A stretch of 64,000 nucleotides of DNA from Bacillus sp. 123MFChir2 (GTDB lineage Bacteria > Bacillota > Bacilli > Bacillales > Bacillaceae_G). Under the pieces are notes generated by a model. That model had not been told where the DNA came from and ran no database searches. It saw only the letters and a program-made list of their open reading frames with translations. Below are positions 50,008-58,643 of this stretch, one piece after another. Positions within the stretch are counted from its first letter, which is position 1. Each line of letters begins with the position of its first letter. Location: NCBI RefSeq assembly GCF_000383235.1, contig NZ_KB910924.1, positions 124,001 through 188,000 of the forward strand, in the 5' to 3' direction. A program made the translations under genes and the position numbers.

Positions 50008-50883
50008 CTACTCAATATTTTGTACTTGTTCACGAATTTTTTCAAGATTATTTTTCATTTCAACAACATATTTTGAAATTGTTAAGTCATTTGCTTTTGA
50101 ACCAATTGTATTAATTTCACGATGCATTTCTTGTACGATGAAATCCAATTTCCTTCCAATTGGCTCTTTACTTTGCAGCGTCTCTTGAAATTGTTCTAAA
50201 TGACTTTGTAAACGAACTAATTCTTCATGAATATCACAGCGGTCTGCAAATACCGCTATCTCTGTAAGTAATCGCTGTTCTTCTAATTCTTGATTATGTA
50301 ATTCTTTCAAACGGTTTTCTAAGCGTTCACGATATTTTTGAATAACTGACGGCGCATATGGGACAATGGAACGCACACACGTGTAAATGCCTTGTAAACG
50401 ATGCTCCAAATCTTTATGCAGTCGTTCTCCTTCACCATCACGCATCGTTTTCAACATACTAGCTGCGCGGCGAACTGCTTCATACAAACTATGTTCAAAC
50501 GCTTCATTTACATTTTCAACTTCCTCAATTGCTGTCACTTCCGGCATAGCAATAAGCTGCTGTAATGTAATCGAATCCTGTAATTGAAATTTCCCCTTCG
50601 CTTCTTCCATAATGAGCTTGTATTGCTCTAAAAGGGACCAATCCACGCGTAATTTCCGTTCAACGAGTCCTTCCCCTTCAACAATAATCGACACTTCAAT
50701 ACGTCCGCGGCCTAATTGTTCTGCAATTAACTTGCGGATTTTATCCTCGAACACCATCATTTGCTTTGGAAGACGAATATTCATCTCTAAAAAACGATGG
50801 TTGACCGACTTCATTTCTACTGTAATTTGAAACGCATCACTTTCTACTTTTGCGCGTCCAAAACCTGTCATACTCGAAATCAT
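50008..50883 (-). CDS. yloC: YicC/YloC family endoribonuclease
   Basis: The 291 residues begin MISSMTGFGRAKVESDAFQITVEMKSVNHRF (N-terminal YicC domain; written here as start MISSMTGFGRAK and SVNHRFLEMNIRLP) and end with the DUF1732 domain (EMHREINTIGSKAND). E. coli YicC is an RNase; activity for the Bacillus protein is by family. It precedes remA, separated by 66 bp. Confidence 0.93.
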   Translation of the reverse strand: MISSMTGFGRAKVESDAFQITVEMKSVNHRFLEMNIRLPKQMMVFEDKIRKLIAEQLGRGRIEVSIIVEGEGLVERKLRVDWSLLEQYKLIMEEAKGKFQLQDSITLQQLIAMPEVTAIEEVENVNEAFEHSLYEAVRRAASMLKTMRDGEGERLHKDLEHRLQGIYTCVRSIVPYAPSVIQKYRERLENRLKELHNQELEEQRLLTEIAVFADRCDIHEELVRLQSHLEQFQETLQSKEPIGRKLDFIVQEMHREINTIGSKANDLTISKYVVEMKNNLEKIREQVQNIE

Positions 50884-50913
50884 TTTATCACATCCAAGCC
50901 ATGATCTTACTCA

Positions 50914-50949
50914 ATGAAAAAGGTAATAGAGACTCTACTCTACTACCTT
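50914..50949 (-). terminator. Terminator of the Ca2+-ATPase gene
   Basis: 12-bp stem 50920-50931 / 50938-50949 with one G-U pair and a T-run on minus (AAGGTAGTAGAG..CTCTATTACCTTTTT). Confidence 0.85.
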
Positions 50950-50980
50950 CTCAAATTATAGCATACTTTTATGTCATTTA

Positions 50981-53701
50981 CTATTTCAAGTTTACCCCTC
51001 TTTTATATACAATTGTTTTCTTCTTTTCTGACTTCCCAGTTAGTAAAGATCCTACTAATAAAAATGTTGGAATAGAAGAAAGCCCAACAATTAAGAGCCA
51101 ATCTTTCGCTTGAATTGGCATCGTACTAAAAATCGGTTGCAACGGCGGATAATAGATCACTACTAGCATGAGTAAAATCGAAAGAATGACCGCTCCTACT
51201 AAGTACATATTCCCAAATGGATTACGGTGAAAGACAGAATGCTCACTGCGGCAATCAAACACATGAATAAGCTGAGCTAATACAAGTGTTGCAAAGGCAA
51301 CTGTTTGCGCATACTTTAATTCATTTGGATGTTGATTGTATGCAATGATAAATGCTAAGAGTGTCATCGCACCGATTAAAAAGCCTCGGCTCACAATCTT
51401 CCATGCAAGTCCTCTCGCAAATACCCCTTCTTTTGGATGACGCGGTTTTCTTCGCATCACATCACCTTCTGCCGCATCAAGTCCGAGCGCCATCGCTGGC
51501 AACCCATCCGTCACCAAATTTACCCATAAGATTTGAATAGGTACGAGCGGCAATGGCAATGCTAATATCATTGCAAATAGCATAACTAAAATTTCGCCAA
51601 CATTAGACGCAAGTAAATAACGAATAAATTTACGAATGTTTTCGTAAATGTTTCTTCCTTCTTTAATTGCCGCTTTTATAGTAGCAAAATTGTCATCTAA
51701 TAACACAAGAGATGATGCTTCTTTCGCAACATCCGTCCCAGTAACCCCCATCGCCACACCAATATCTGCCGCTTTTATAGCAGGCGCATCATTCACACCG
51801 TCGCCGGTCATTGCCACAATATGATCTTTATTTTGCAGCGCCTTCACAATTTTCAATTTATGTTCTGGAGAAACACGTGCAAAGACATATGTTTCATCAA
51901 CAATACCTTCTAATTCTTCAACCGACATGTTTGCAAGTTCGATTCCCTCTACAACACGACCGCCATGTGGTAAAATCCCAAGCTGCTCAGCGATCGCCAT
52001 CGCTGTTACTTTATGGTCTCCTGTAATCATAATTGTTTTAATACCTGCATCTTTACATTCTTGCACCGCTTGCTTCACTTCCGGTCTTGGTGGATCAATC
52101 ATTCCTTGCAATCCAATAAACATTAAATCTTGTTCTGCTTCTCGTTCCCCTTGCAAATGATCTGTTATTTTTAATGGTTTAAATGCAATTGCCATTGTAC
52201 GAAGTGCTTGACTTCCTAAATGATGAATCGCCGCTTGTACTTCATTTCGATACAATTCCGTTAACGGCTGCTGTTTATTTCCCCATAAAATAGTTTGACT
52301 CATTTGTAATAAAACATCAGGTGCTCCCTTTGTTACTACAAATTTTTTCCCTGCCTTATCACGAACAATTACACTCATCATTTTCCTCGTTGAATCAAAT
52401 GGAAATTCGTGAATGACTTCAAATTGATCCTTTATTCCTTCTCTTGAAATACCAGCCTTCATCGCTGCCGCAACGAGTGCGCCTTCTGTCGGATCACCAT
52501 CTAATACATATGTTTTTTTCTTTTTCACGATATTTGCGTTGTTACATAGGCACCCAAATGTGAGAAGCTGATATAAAGAACGAACCGCTGACGGATTTAT
52601 TTTCTTATCATCTTTCATAAATTCGCCTTTTGGTTCATAGCCTTGCCCCGTTACATTCCACGTTTCACCACTCGCCCATACATGTGTGACCATCATTTTA
52701 TTTTGCGTCATTGTCCCTGTTTTGTCTGAACAAATGACAGATGCGCATCCTAAAGTTTCAACCGCAGGCAACTTTCTTACAATTGCTTTTTTCTTAATCA
52801 TCCGCTGCACACCAAGTGAGAGTGCTACTGTCACAATGGCTGGCAATCCTTCAGGAATCGCTGCAACGGCAAGCGAAACACCTGCTAAAAACATATGGTA
52901 CATTTCATTTCCTTGATAAACACCAACTAATACAACGAGTGCCGTTAAAATTAATGCAACAATAATTAAAATTTTGCCTAACTGTTCAAGTCTTCTCTGC
53001 AACGGCGTTTCATTTTGCTGTGCATTTTGCAGCATATTTGCAATTTGTCCCATCGCTGTATTCATTCCTGTTCCAATAACAACTCCAATACCGGATCCCC
53101 TCGTAATCATTGTTCCCATGAATGCCATATTTGTTTGATCACCAATTGAAACATCCGCGCCTTGCAGAACATCAATTCTCTTTTGGACCGGCACTGATTC
53201 TCCAGTTAATGCTGACTCTTCAATGTTTAGACTGGAAGCTTCAATGAGACGTACATCCGCACCGATACGATCCCCGCTTGAAAATTTAATAATATCTCCA
53301 AGCACAAGACCTTTCGAAGGAATCTTCAGCCACTTCCCATTTCGAAGTACAGTTACTTGCGGGGCGGCAAGTTCTTTTAATGCTTCCAGTGATTTTTCTG
53401 CTTTTCTCTCTTGAAAAAAGCCAAGAATTCCATTGATAATGACAATTGCCACAATCGCAATTGCATCCACATATTCTCCTAAAAAAGCAGAAATAATCGT
53501 TGCCCCAAACAAAACAAGTACCATAAAATCTTTAAATTGCGCCAAGAACACAACAAGTGCAGAAGGCCGCTTTGCTTCTTGCAATTCATTTGGGCCAAGT
53601 TTTTTCAGCCGAATTTCCACCTCTTGCTCCGTCAATCCTGTTTTTACATTTGTATTCGTTCGTTCTTCTACTTCATGTGCACGCAGTTCATACCAATTCA
53701 T
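50981..53701 (-). CDS. yloB: Cation-transporting P-type ATPase, Ca2+ type (YloB)
   Basis: The 906-residue P2A-type pump resembles SERCA and B. subtilis YloB, a Ca2+ ATPase. The N-terminal cytoplasmic segment precedes about ten TM helices (first pair at about 48-96; M3-M4 at 243-262 and 270-295 with PEGLPAI; six near the C-terminus, 690-890). TGES (167-170) is the dephosphorylation motif, Asp326 in SDKTGTMTQN is phosphorylated, and GDGVNDAPA forms the hinge. M6 shows NLVTDGLPA. AGGAGG lies before the ATG. Divergent from rqcH. Confidence 0.95.
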   Translation of the reverse strand: MNWYELRAHEVEERTNTNVKTGLTEQEVEIRLKKLGPNELQEAKRPSALVVFLAQFKDFMVLVLFGATIISAFLGEYVDAIAIVAIVIINGILGFFQERKAEKSLEALKELAAPQVTVLRNGKWLKIPSKGLVLGDIIKFSSGDRIGADVRLIEASSLNIEESALTGESVPVQKRIDVLQGADVSIGDQTNMAFMGTMITRGSGIGVVIGTGMNTAMGQIANMLQNAQQNETPLQRRLEQLGKILIIVALILTALVVLVGVYQGNEMYHMFLAGVSLAVAAIPEGLPAIVTVALSLGVQRMIKKKAIVRKLPAVETLGCASVICSDKTGTMTQNKMMVTHVWASGETWNVTGQGYEPKGEFMKDDKKINPSAVRSLYQLLTFGCLCNNANIVKKKKTYVLDGDPTEGALVAAAMKAGISREGIKDQFEVIHEFPFDSTRKMMSVIVRDKAGKKFVVTKGAPDVLLQMSQTILWGNKQQPLTELYRNEVQAAIHHLGSQALRTMAIAFKPLKITDHLQGEREAEQDLMFIGLQGMIDPPRPEVKQAVQECKDAGIKTIMITGDHKVTAMAIAEQLGILPHGGRVVEGIELANMSVEELEGIVDETYVFARVSPEHKLKIVKALQNKDHIVAMTGDGVNDAPAIKAADIGVAMGVTGTDVAKEASSLVLLDDNFATIKAAIKEGRNIYENIRKFIRYLLASNVGEILVMLFAMILALPLPLVPIQILWVNLVTDGLPAMALGLDAAEGDVMRRKPRHPKEGVFARGLAWKIVSRGFLIGAMTLLAFIIAYNQHPNELKYAQTVAFATLVLAQLIHVFDCRSEHSVFHRNPFGNMYLVGAVILSILLMLVVIYYPPLQPIFSTMPIQAKDWLLIVGLSSIPTFLLVGSLLTGKSEKKKTIVYKRGVNLK

Positions 53702-53766
53702 CTCGCTACCTCCTGATTGCAGACATACTCTAATGAAAGCTTATTCAGCCTCGTCCGAAAAAATGC

Positions 53767-53772
53767 TATAAT
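53767..53772 (+). promoter_or_regulatory. Extended -10 promoter of rqcH
   Basis: TGCTATAAT at 53764-53772 is a perfect extended -10; the -35 (TTCAGC at 17 bp) is poor, as is usual for extended -10 promoters. Confidence 0.6.
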
Positions 53773-53801
53773 TAACTTTTAGTGAGAAAGGAGTGTTCAA
53801 C

Positions 53802-55511
53802 GTGGCATTCGATGGATTATTTACAAGAGCAATCACACATGAAATTTCAAACTCTCTTCAAACAGGAAGAATTTCAAAAATATATCAACCGTCAAAATAT
53901 GAAATTTTATTACATATTCGGGCAAACGGAAAAAATCAAAAGTTACTTCTTTCCGCGCACCCAACATATGCACGGATGCATCTAACAACACAAAACTATG
54001 ACTCCCCTGCATTACCGCCAATGTTTTGCATGCTTCTTCGCAAACATTTAGAAGGTGGATTCATTGAACAAATTGAACAAAATGAATTAGAACGAATGAT
54101 TCAAATTACCATTCGCAGCCGTAATGAAATTGGTGATGAATCATTAAAAACATTAATCATTGAAATTATGGGACGTCATAGCAATATCATTTTAGTAGAC
54201 TCTAAAACAAATATCATTTTGGATAGCTTAAAACACGTTTCTTTAGCGGTAAACCGTCACCGCACTGTATATGCCGGGGCTGAATATGTTGCACCACCAA
54301 CGCAACAAAAAATCAATCCCATGCAAATTGAAACGCAAGAAGAATTTATCAGGCCGCTCGACTTTTTATCAGGAAATATGGATAAACAACTCGTAGGTGC
54401 TTTTACAGGAATCTCCCCATTATTTGCAAAAGAAGTAATTGCAAATGCTGGCATGGTAAATGAACAGACATTATCTGAAGCATTTTTCACATTACAAAAA
54501 CCGCTCTTACAACATCAGTATACACCTTCCATGATTGTAGCAAATGGGAAAGAATTCTTTTATTTATTCCCACTTGCACACTTAAAAGGTGAAGAGAAAA
54601 CATTCTCATCTATAAGTGAATTACTAGATCGATTCTTCTTTGGAAAAGCGGAGCGTGACCGTGTAAAGCAACAGGCCCATGATTTAGAACGGTTTATGCA
54701 AAATGAAAAAGCAAAAAATGTAAAAAAGTTAATTAAATTACAAAAAACGTTAGAAGACGCGGGCAAAGCAGATAAATATCAACTGTTTGGTGAATTACTT
54801 ACAGCTAATATGTACGCTATGAAAAAAGGCGACAAAGAACTTGAAGTTATCAATTATTATGATGAAAATAGCGGCACTGTAAAGATTACTTTAGATCCAC
54901 TGCGCACACCATCAGAAAATGCACAGCGTTATTTCCAAAAATATCAAAAAGCGAAGAATTCTATCGCAATCGTGGAAGAACAAATCGAAAAAACAAACGA
55001 AGAAATCATTTACTTTGACAGCTTACTCCAACAAATGGAAGCTGCTTCTTCTAAAGATATTGAGGAAATTCGCGAAGAACTAGCCGAAGAAGGATATATG
55101 CGGAATCGCAAGGCGAAAAACGTAAAGAAAAAACCATCTAAACCTATATTAGACAAATACATTTCAAGTGATGGAACAGAGATTTTAGTCGGGAAAAATA
55201 ACAAACAAAACGATTATTTAACGAATAAACTTGCACGCCGGGATGAAATTTGGCTTCATACGAAGGACATTCCAGGATCCCACGTAGTCATCCGTTCATT
55301 AGAGCCAAGTGACGAAACATTAGTGGAAGCAGCAAAGCTCGCTGCCTACTTTAGTAAAGCAAAAGAATCGAGCTCAGTTCCAGTCGATTATACGAAAATT
55401 CGTCATGTGAAAAAGCCAAGCGGAGCAAAACTTGGGTTTGTGACATATGATAATCAACAAACAGTATATGTAACACCGGATGCAGACACAGTGATGAAAT
55501 TAAAGGCTTAA
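53802..55511 (+). CDS. rqcH: Ribosome quality control factor RqcH (NFACT, YloA)
   Basis: Binds stalled 50S-peptidyl-tRNA and adds alanine tails that mark the peptide for degradation. 569 residues from the GTG at 53802 (reads [15 protein letters not shown]), 8 nt after AAAGGAG; a GTG three codons earlier overlaps that signal. NFACT-N spans about 1-180, HhH 180-260, a coiled coil 270-430 and the NFACT-R domain about 445-560 ([18 protein letters not shown]). At the position of the essential Asp97-Arg98 of B. subtilis I read Glu97-Arg98. Confidence 0.95.
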   Translation: MAFDGLFTRAITHEISNSLQTGRISKIYQPSKYEILLHIRANGKNQKLLLSAHPTYARMHLTTQNYDSPALPPMFCMLLRKHLEGGFIEQIEQNELERMIQITIRSRNEIGDESLKTLIIEIMGRHSNIILVDSKTNIILDSLKHVSLAVNRHRTVYAGAEYVAPPTQQKINPMQIETQEEFIRPLDFLSGNMDKQLVGAFTGISPLFAKEVIANAGMVNEQTLSEAFFTLQKPLLQHQYTPSMIVANGKEFFYLFPLAHLKGEEKTFSSISELLDRFFFGKAERDRVKQQAHDLERFMQNEKAKNVKKLIKLQKTLEDAGKADKYQLFGELLTANMYAMKKGDKELEVINYYDENSGTVKITLDPLRTPSENAQRYFQKYQKAKNSIAIVEEQIEKTNEEIIYFDSLLQQMEAASSKDIEEIREELAEEGYMRNRKAKNVKKKPSKPILDKYISSDGTEILVGKNNKQNDYLTNKLARRDEIWLHTKDIPGSHVVIRSLEPSDETLVEAAKLAAYFSKAKESSSVPVDYTKIRHVKKPSGAKLGFVTYDNQQTVYVTPDADTVMKLKA

Positions 55512-55519
55512 AAATACGA

Positions 55520-55566
55520 AAAGAAGTTGTCCAAAAAAGTAGTAACTTAGGGCAACTTCTTTTTCA
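55520..55566 (+). terminator. Terminator of rqcH
   Basis: Stem AGAAGTTGTCC (55522-55532) / GGCAACTTCT (55551-55560), followed by T's. Confidence 0.8.
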
Positions 55567-55874
55567 TGAAAACCTTTTTCTGTCACACACAAGGGTTACA
55601 ACAAAGAGCGAAAGCGAACTACATGTTGAAAAATTTTAATGAAACTTTAAAGATTCTCTATATTCCCTTACAAAAAAGATAGTTATTTCATTCATTTTTA
55701 CACAATTACTTTTCTATCAAAAAATATAGACACAAACTCATCTTGTGTGTCTATATTTTTTGACAGAGATTTAATAAAACTCTTTTCACAGTAGATTTTT
55801 ACTCCCCATTCATGCTGGATAAAATGTTGGCATTATTCTTGCTTTATATAAGGAGATGAAAGGGAGGAATTAAA
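55567..55874. other. 308-bp gap with an orphan hairpin
   Basis: No ORF. A strong symmetric hairpin lies at 55721-55758 (AAAATATAGACACAA / TTGTGTGTCTATATTTTT), with A's before and T's after, so it could terminate in both directions, but rqcH already has its own terminator. Confidence 0.6.
55721..55760. terminator. Orphan bidirectional terminator-like hairpin
   Basis: See positions 55721-55735 and 55743-55760. No annotated gene ends directly before it on either strand. Confidence 0.5.
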
Positions 55875-56942
55875 ATGAATTCAAGAATTAAAAAAATTCA
55901 AGAACAGCTACATCAATTTGGAATAGACGGATTACTTATTACAAAAAAAGAAAACCGCAGGTACGCTACTGGATTTACAAGCACTGCTGGAGTTGTCTTA
56001 ATCTCTCCTACAAATGCCGTATTTATTACAGATTTCCGTTATACAGATCAAGCGAAATCGCAAGTACGCGAAGCGGAAATTATTATGCATAAAGGAAACA
56101 TGGAAAAAGAAATTGCGGCTCAAATAGACAGGTTACAAATTAAAAAACTAGGTATAGAAGAAAATAATATGACGCTAAAGCAATACACAGCGTTAAAAAA
56201 ATATACAAATATCGAACTTGTTCATGTAAATGAAATAATCGAGACGATTCGTACTGTAAAAGAAGACTTCGAAATCGAAATGATTAAAATTGCCGCTCGC
56301 ATCGTGGATGATGCTTTTGAGCATATTATAACGTTCCTAAAACCTGGCGTATCTGAACGTGATGTCAGAGATGAATTAGAATTTTTTATGCGAAAACAAG
56401 GGGCTTCCTCTTCATCATTTGACATTATCGTTGCGTCCGGCACTCGCTCTTCTCTCCCGCACGGAGTAGCTACAAGTAAAATCATTGAAGACGGTGACAT
56501 TGTTACATTAGACTTCGGTGCACTTTATAACGGATATTGCTCTGATATAACGCGTACTGTTGCAATCGGCAGTTGTTCCGAGGAATTCGTAAAAATATAC
56601 AACATTATACTTGAAGCTTTAAAACGAGGTACTGCAGCAATTCGCCCAGGTGAGTCAGCAAAAACAATCGATGACATTACAAGAAATTACATTACTGAAC
56701 ATGGATACGGTGAATATTTCGGTCATTCAACAGGCCATGGACTTGGATTAGAACTTCATGAACCTCTTCGATTATCAAAAGACAGTACAGACACACTGCA
56801 AGAAGGAATGGTTGTAACTGTAGAACCAGGTATTTATATCCCAAACTTTGGCGGTTGCAGAATTGAAGATGATATTGTCGTGACAAAAACTGGACATGAA
56901 GTGATTACACATGCGAATAGAGAACTTATCGTTATAGGCTAA
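55875..56942 (+). CDS. M24-family Xaa-Pro peptidase
   Basis: Two-metal 'pita-bread' aminopeptidase/dipeptidase that cleaves X-Pro bonds. The 355 residues have an N-terminal creatinase-like domain (1-125) and a catalytic domain with His196 (LPHG), Asp213 (LDFGA), Asp224 (SDITRT), His288 (STGHGLG), Glu317 (VEPG) and Glu331 (RIED), so all ligands are present. Good GGGAGG ribosome binding site. It is monocistronic, between hairpins. Whether aminopeptidase P or prolidase cannot be decided by sequence reading alone. Confidence 0.9.
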   Translation: MNSRIKKIQEQLHQFGIDGLLITKKENRRYATGFTSTAGVVLISPTNAVFITDFRYTDQAKSQVREAEIIMHKGNMEKEIAAQIDRLQIKKLGIEENNMTLKQYTALKKYTNIELVHVNEIIETIRTVKEDFEIEMIKIAARIVDDAFEHIITFLKPGVSERDVRDELEFFMRKQGASSSSFDIIVASGTRSSLPHGVATSKIIEDGDIVTLDFGALYNGYCSDITRTVAIGSCSEEFVKIYNIILEALKRGTAAIRPGESAKTIDDITRNYITEHGYGEYFGHSTGHGLGLELHEPLRLSKDSTDTLQEGMVVTVEPGIYIPNFGGCRIEDDIVVTKTGHEVITHANRELIVIG

Positions 56943-56982
56943 AAAGAAGTTTTTCGTTTTTTATCCCTCAACTACTACTTAT

Positions 56983-57020
56983 AAATAGCGGTTATATTTA
57001 GATGAATATAACCGCTATTT
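56983..57020 (+). other. 16-bp perfect hairpin after the M24 peptidase
   Basis: AAATAGCGGTTATATT (56983-56998) and its exact inverse (57005-57020), loop 6. No T-tail on plus or minus, so it may be a stability element, an operator, or a decayed terminator. Confidence 0.55.
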
Positions 57021-57126
57021 AATCCTATTTCTCCCTCCTTCATTATTCTCATACAATTCCAAATTAATATTTTTTATGCTATCGTTATAGCAATAATAAA
57101 AACTACAAAACGAGGTTGCTTTCAAA

Positions 57127-57756
57127 TTGAGAATTGAGAATTTAGAATGTATCATTGGTGATCCTTTTCAGTTTATTCATATTCATTTACGTTCTATTTT
57201 CTACTACAATTTTTCATACGCTTATTTTTTCATGTGTTTTCTTTATCCTTTTATTCAAAGGGAATATATCTTTAGTAGAAAAATTTACTTTTTCTGCGTA
57301 TCACAACTTCCCTATATACTTATTGGAGTAACAGGTTTATTTCTAATGAGTTATGTCGTCTATCGTATTGTAAAACGAAAAAACGGATTAGAAGTAAAGG
57401 AAACGAACATACTCCCTGCTGTATTTATGCCAAGTAAAGTCACAAATGGAACAAAAAATAAAAAAAGCAAGGCACCTGAAAATCCATTTCGTTATATCGT
57501 TTTTCGATTGGAAAAACAATTGAAACATCCGTACTCTCGAAGGCGTAGGGAAACGTTAGAAGATTGGTTATTTCGTTTAAAAAGACTAGAAATTTCAATC
57601 AATGAAGTGCTTATCATTCAGTCTTATAACGAAGCTCGTTATTCACAAAATAAACTAGATTCTCATCTACTGACCTCGCTAGAAAAGAAGTTGAACATAT
57701 TATTGCTCAACAAAAAAGCGGCAAAGGAAGTTGATTCCACAAAAATTGAAATTTAA
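57127..57756 (+). CDS. Membrane protein with DUF4129-like C-terminus, possibly truncated
   Basis: A 209-residue frame opened by TTG at 57127 (ACGAGG 11 nt upstream, weak). The N-terminal 60 residues are aromatic and hydrophobic (irregular), and a clear TM helix is at about 62-84 (YILIGVTGLFLMSYVVYRIV). The cytoplasmic tail has ETLEDWLFRLKRLEI..NEARYSQ, like the DUF4129 tail of transglutaminase-type membrane proteins, in which a long N-terminal multi-TM and transglutaminase part normally precedes it. It could be a stand-alone small protein or the remnant of such a gene. Confidence 0.5.
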   Translation: MRIENLECIIGDPFQFIHIHLRSIFYYNFSYAYFFMCFLYPFIQREYIFSRKIYFFCVSQLPYILIGVTGLFLMSYVVYRIVKRKNGLEVKETNILPAVFMPSKVTNGTKNKKSKAPENPFRYIVFRLEKQLKHPYSRRRRETLEDWLFRLKRLEISINEVLIIQSYNEARYSQNKLDSHLLTSLEKKLNILLLNKKAAKEVDSTKIEI

Positions 57757-57854
57757 AAGATTATTTTCCGCTTTATTCCTATGCATAAAAAAGGATTCTC
57801 TTCCTATTTGGAGAAATGAAATAAAAGTCTACATTTCATAACAGGGGGATTACA

Positions 57855-58385
57855 ATGGAGAATTTATTTTTAATTGATAAAATTGACGGATTAAGCGACG
57901 ATTTTTCTAAACTTGTTTCGATGATGAACTATGCACGCTTCTCAACACTACATGCAGTTCAAGATTTAACAATTGAAGAATTAGATTACTTAAATGATGA
58001 AAATGCAAATTCAATCGGTATGCTTCTGTATCACATGGCGGCTATCGAATTTTATTATCAAATTCATACCTTTGAAGACAGAGAGCCAACAGAAGAAGAA
58101 CTAGAACGCTGGTTACCAGGTGTTGAACTCGGTAATCTTGGACGGGAGAAAATCAAAAACCAACCGCTAGACTTCTACATCAACACATTACAAGAAGTAC
58201 GCGAGAAAACAATCGCTACATTTCAATCACTTCCAAACGAATGGTTATTTAAAACAACTCCATTTTGGGAGGGCAAGCCAGCAAACAATTATTTCAAATG
58301 GTTTCATGTGTTTGAAGACGAACTAAATCACCGTGGACAAATTCGCATGATTAAAAAAATGCAACAGGCTCAATCCGTAAAATAA
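57855..58385 (+). CDS. DinB-family protein (DUF664/putative metal-dependent)
   Basis: The 176-residue four-helix-bundle protein of the DinB/YfiT superfamily, which includes metal-dependent thiol transferases and nucleases of unknown role. Metal-binding histidines are seen in LLYHMAAIE (near 59) and FHVFEDELNHRGQIR (near 143-157), matching the three-His pattern. AGGGGG ribosome binding site 8 nt from the ATG. Function not known. Confidence 0.8.
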   Translation: MENLFLIDKIDGLSDDFSKLVSMMNYARFSTLHAVQDLTIEELDYLNDENANSIGMLLYHMAAIEFYYQIHTFEDREPTEEELERWLPGVELGNLGREKIKNQPLDFYINTLQEVREKTIATFQSLPNEWLFKTTPFWEGKPANNYFKWFHVFEDELNHRGQIRMIKKMQQAQSVK

Positions 58386-58389
58386 TATG

Positions 58390-58435
58390 TAAAAAAGCTG
58401 TATTACTTTATACGTGAAGTAATACAGCTTTTTGT
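58390..58435 (+). terminator. Terminator of the DinB gene
   Basis: 17-bp perfect stem AAAAAGCTGTATTACTT (58392-58408) / inverse (58417-58433). Confidence 0.85.
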
Positions 58436-58530
58436 TATGACTTTGATTCATTTTATTAAACTCTTATTTCAGTAAATGAAATTATATATTTTTTTGCCCC
58501 AGACTACACTTTTTATCTTCAAACATGACA

Positions 58531-58562
58531 GAGCATGCTTATTCAATAAAAGCGTGCTCTGA
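58531..58562 (-). other. Hairpin downstream of the permease
   Basis: CAGAGCATGCTT / AGCGTGCTCTG stem (about 11 bp, one mismatch), about 80 bp after the permease stop on minus, without a proper T-tail; possible weak terminator. Confidence 0.4.
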
Positions 58563-58643
58563 TGATTATTAGATGAATGTCCCTACTCTATCAAATTTAA
58601 TAATATACTTCATTATTCCGCTCATAAATTTAGCTTATATGCT

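Noticed and set aside
57076-57092. TGCTAT-CGTT-ATAGCA palindrome before the DUF4129-like gene
   Set aside because: Six-base arms are too short to rise above chance in AT-rich DNA; not listed as an operator.
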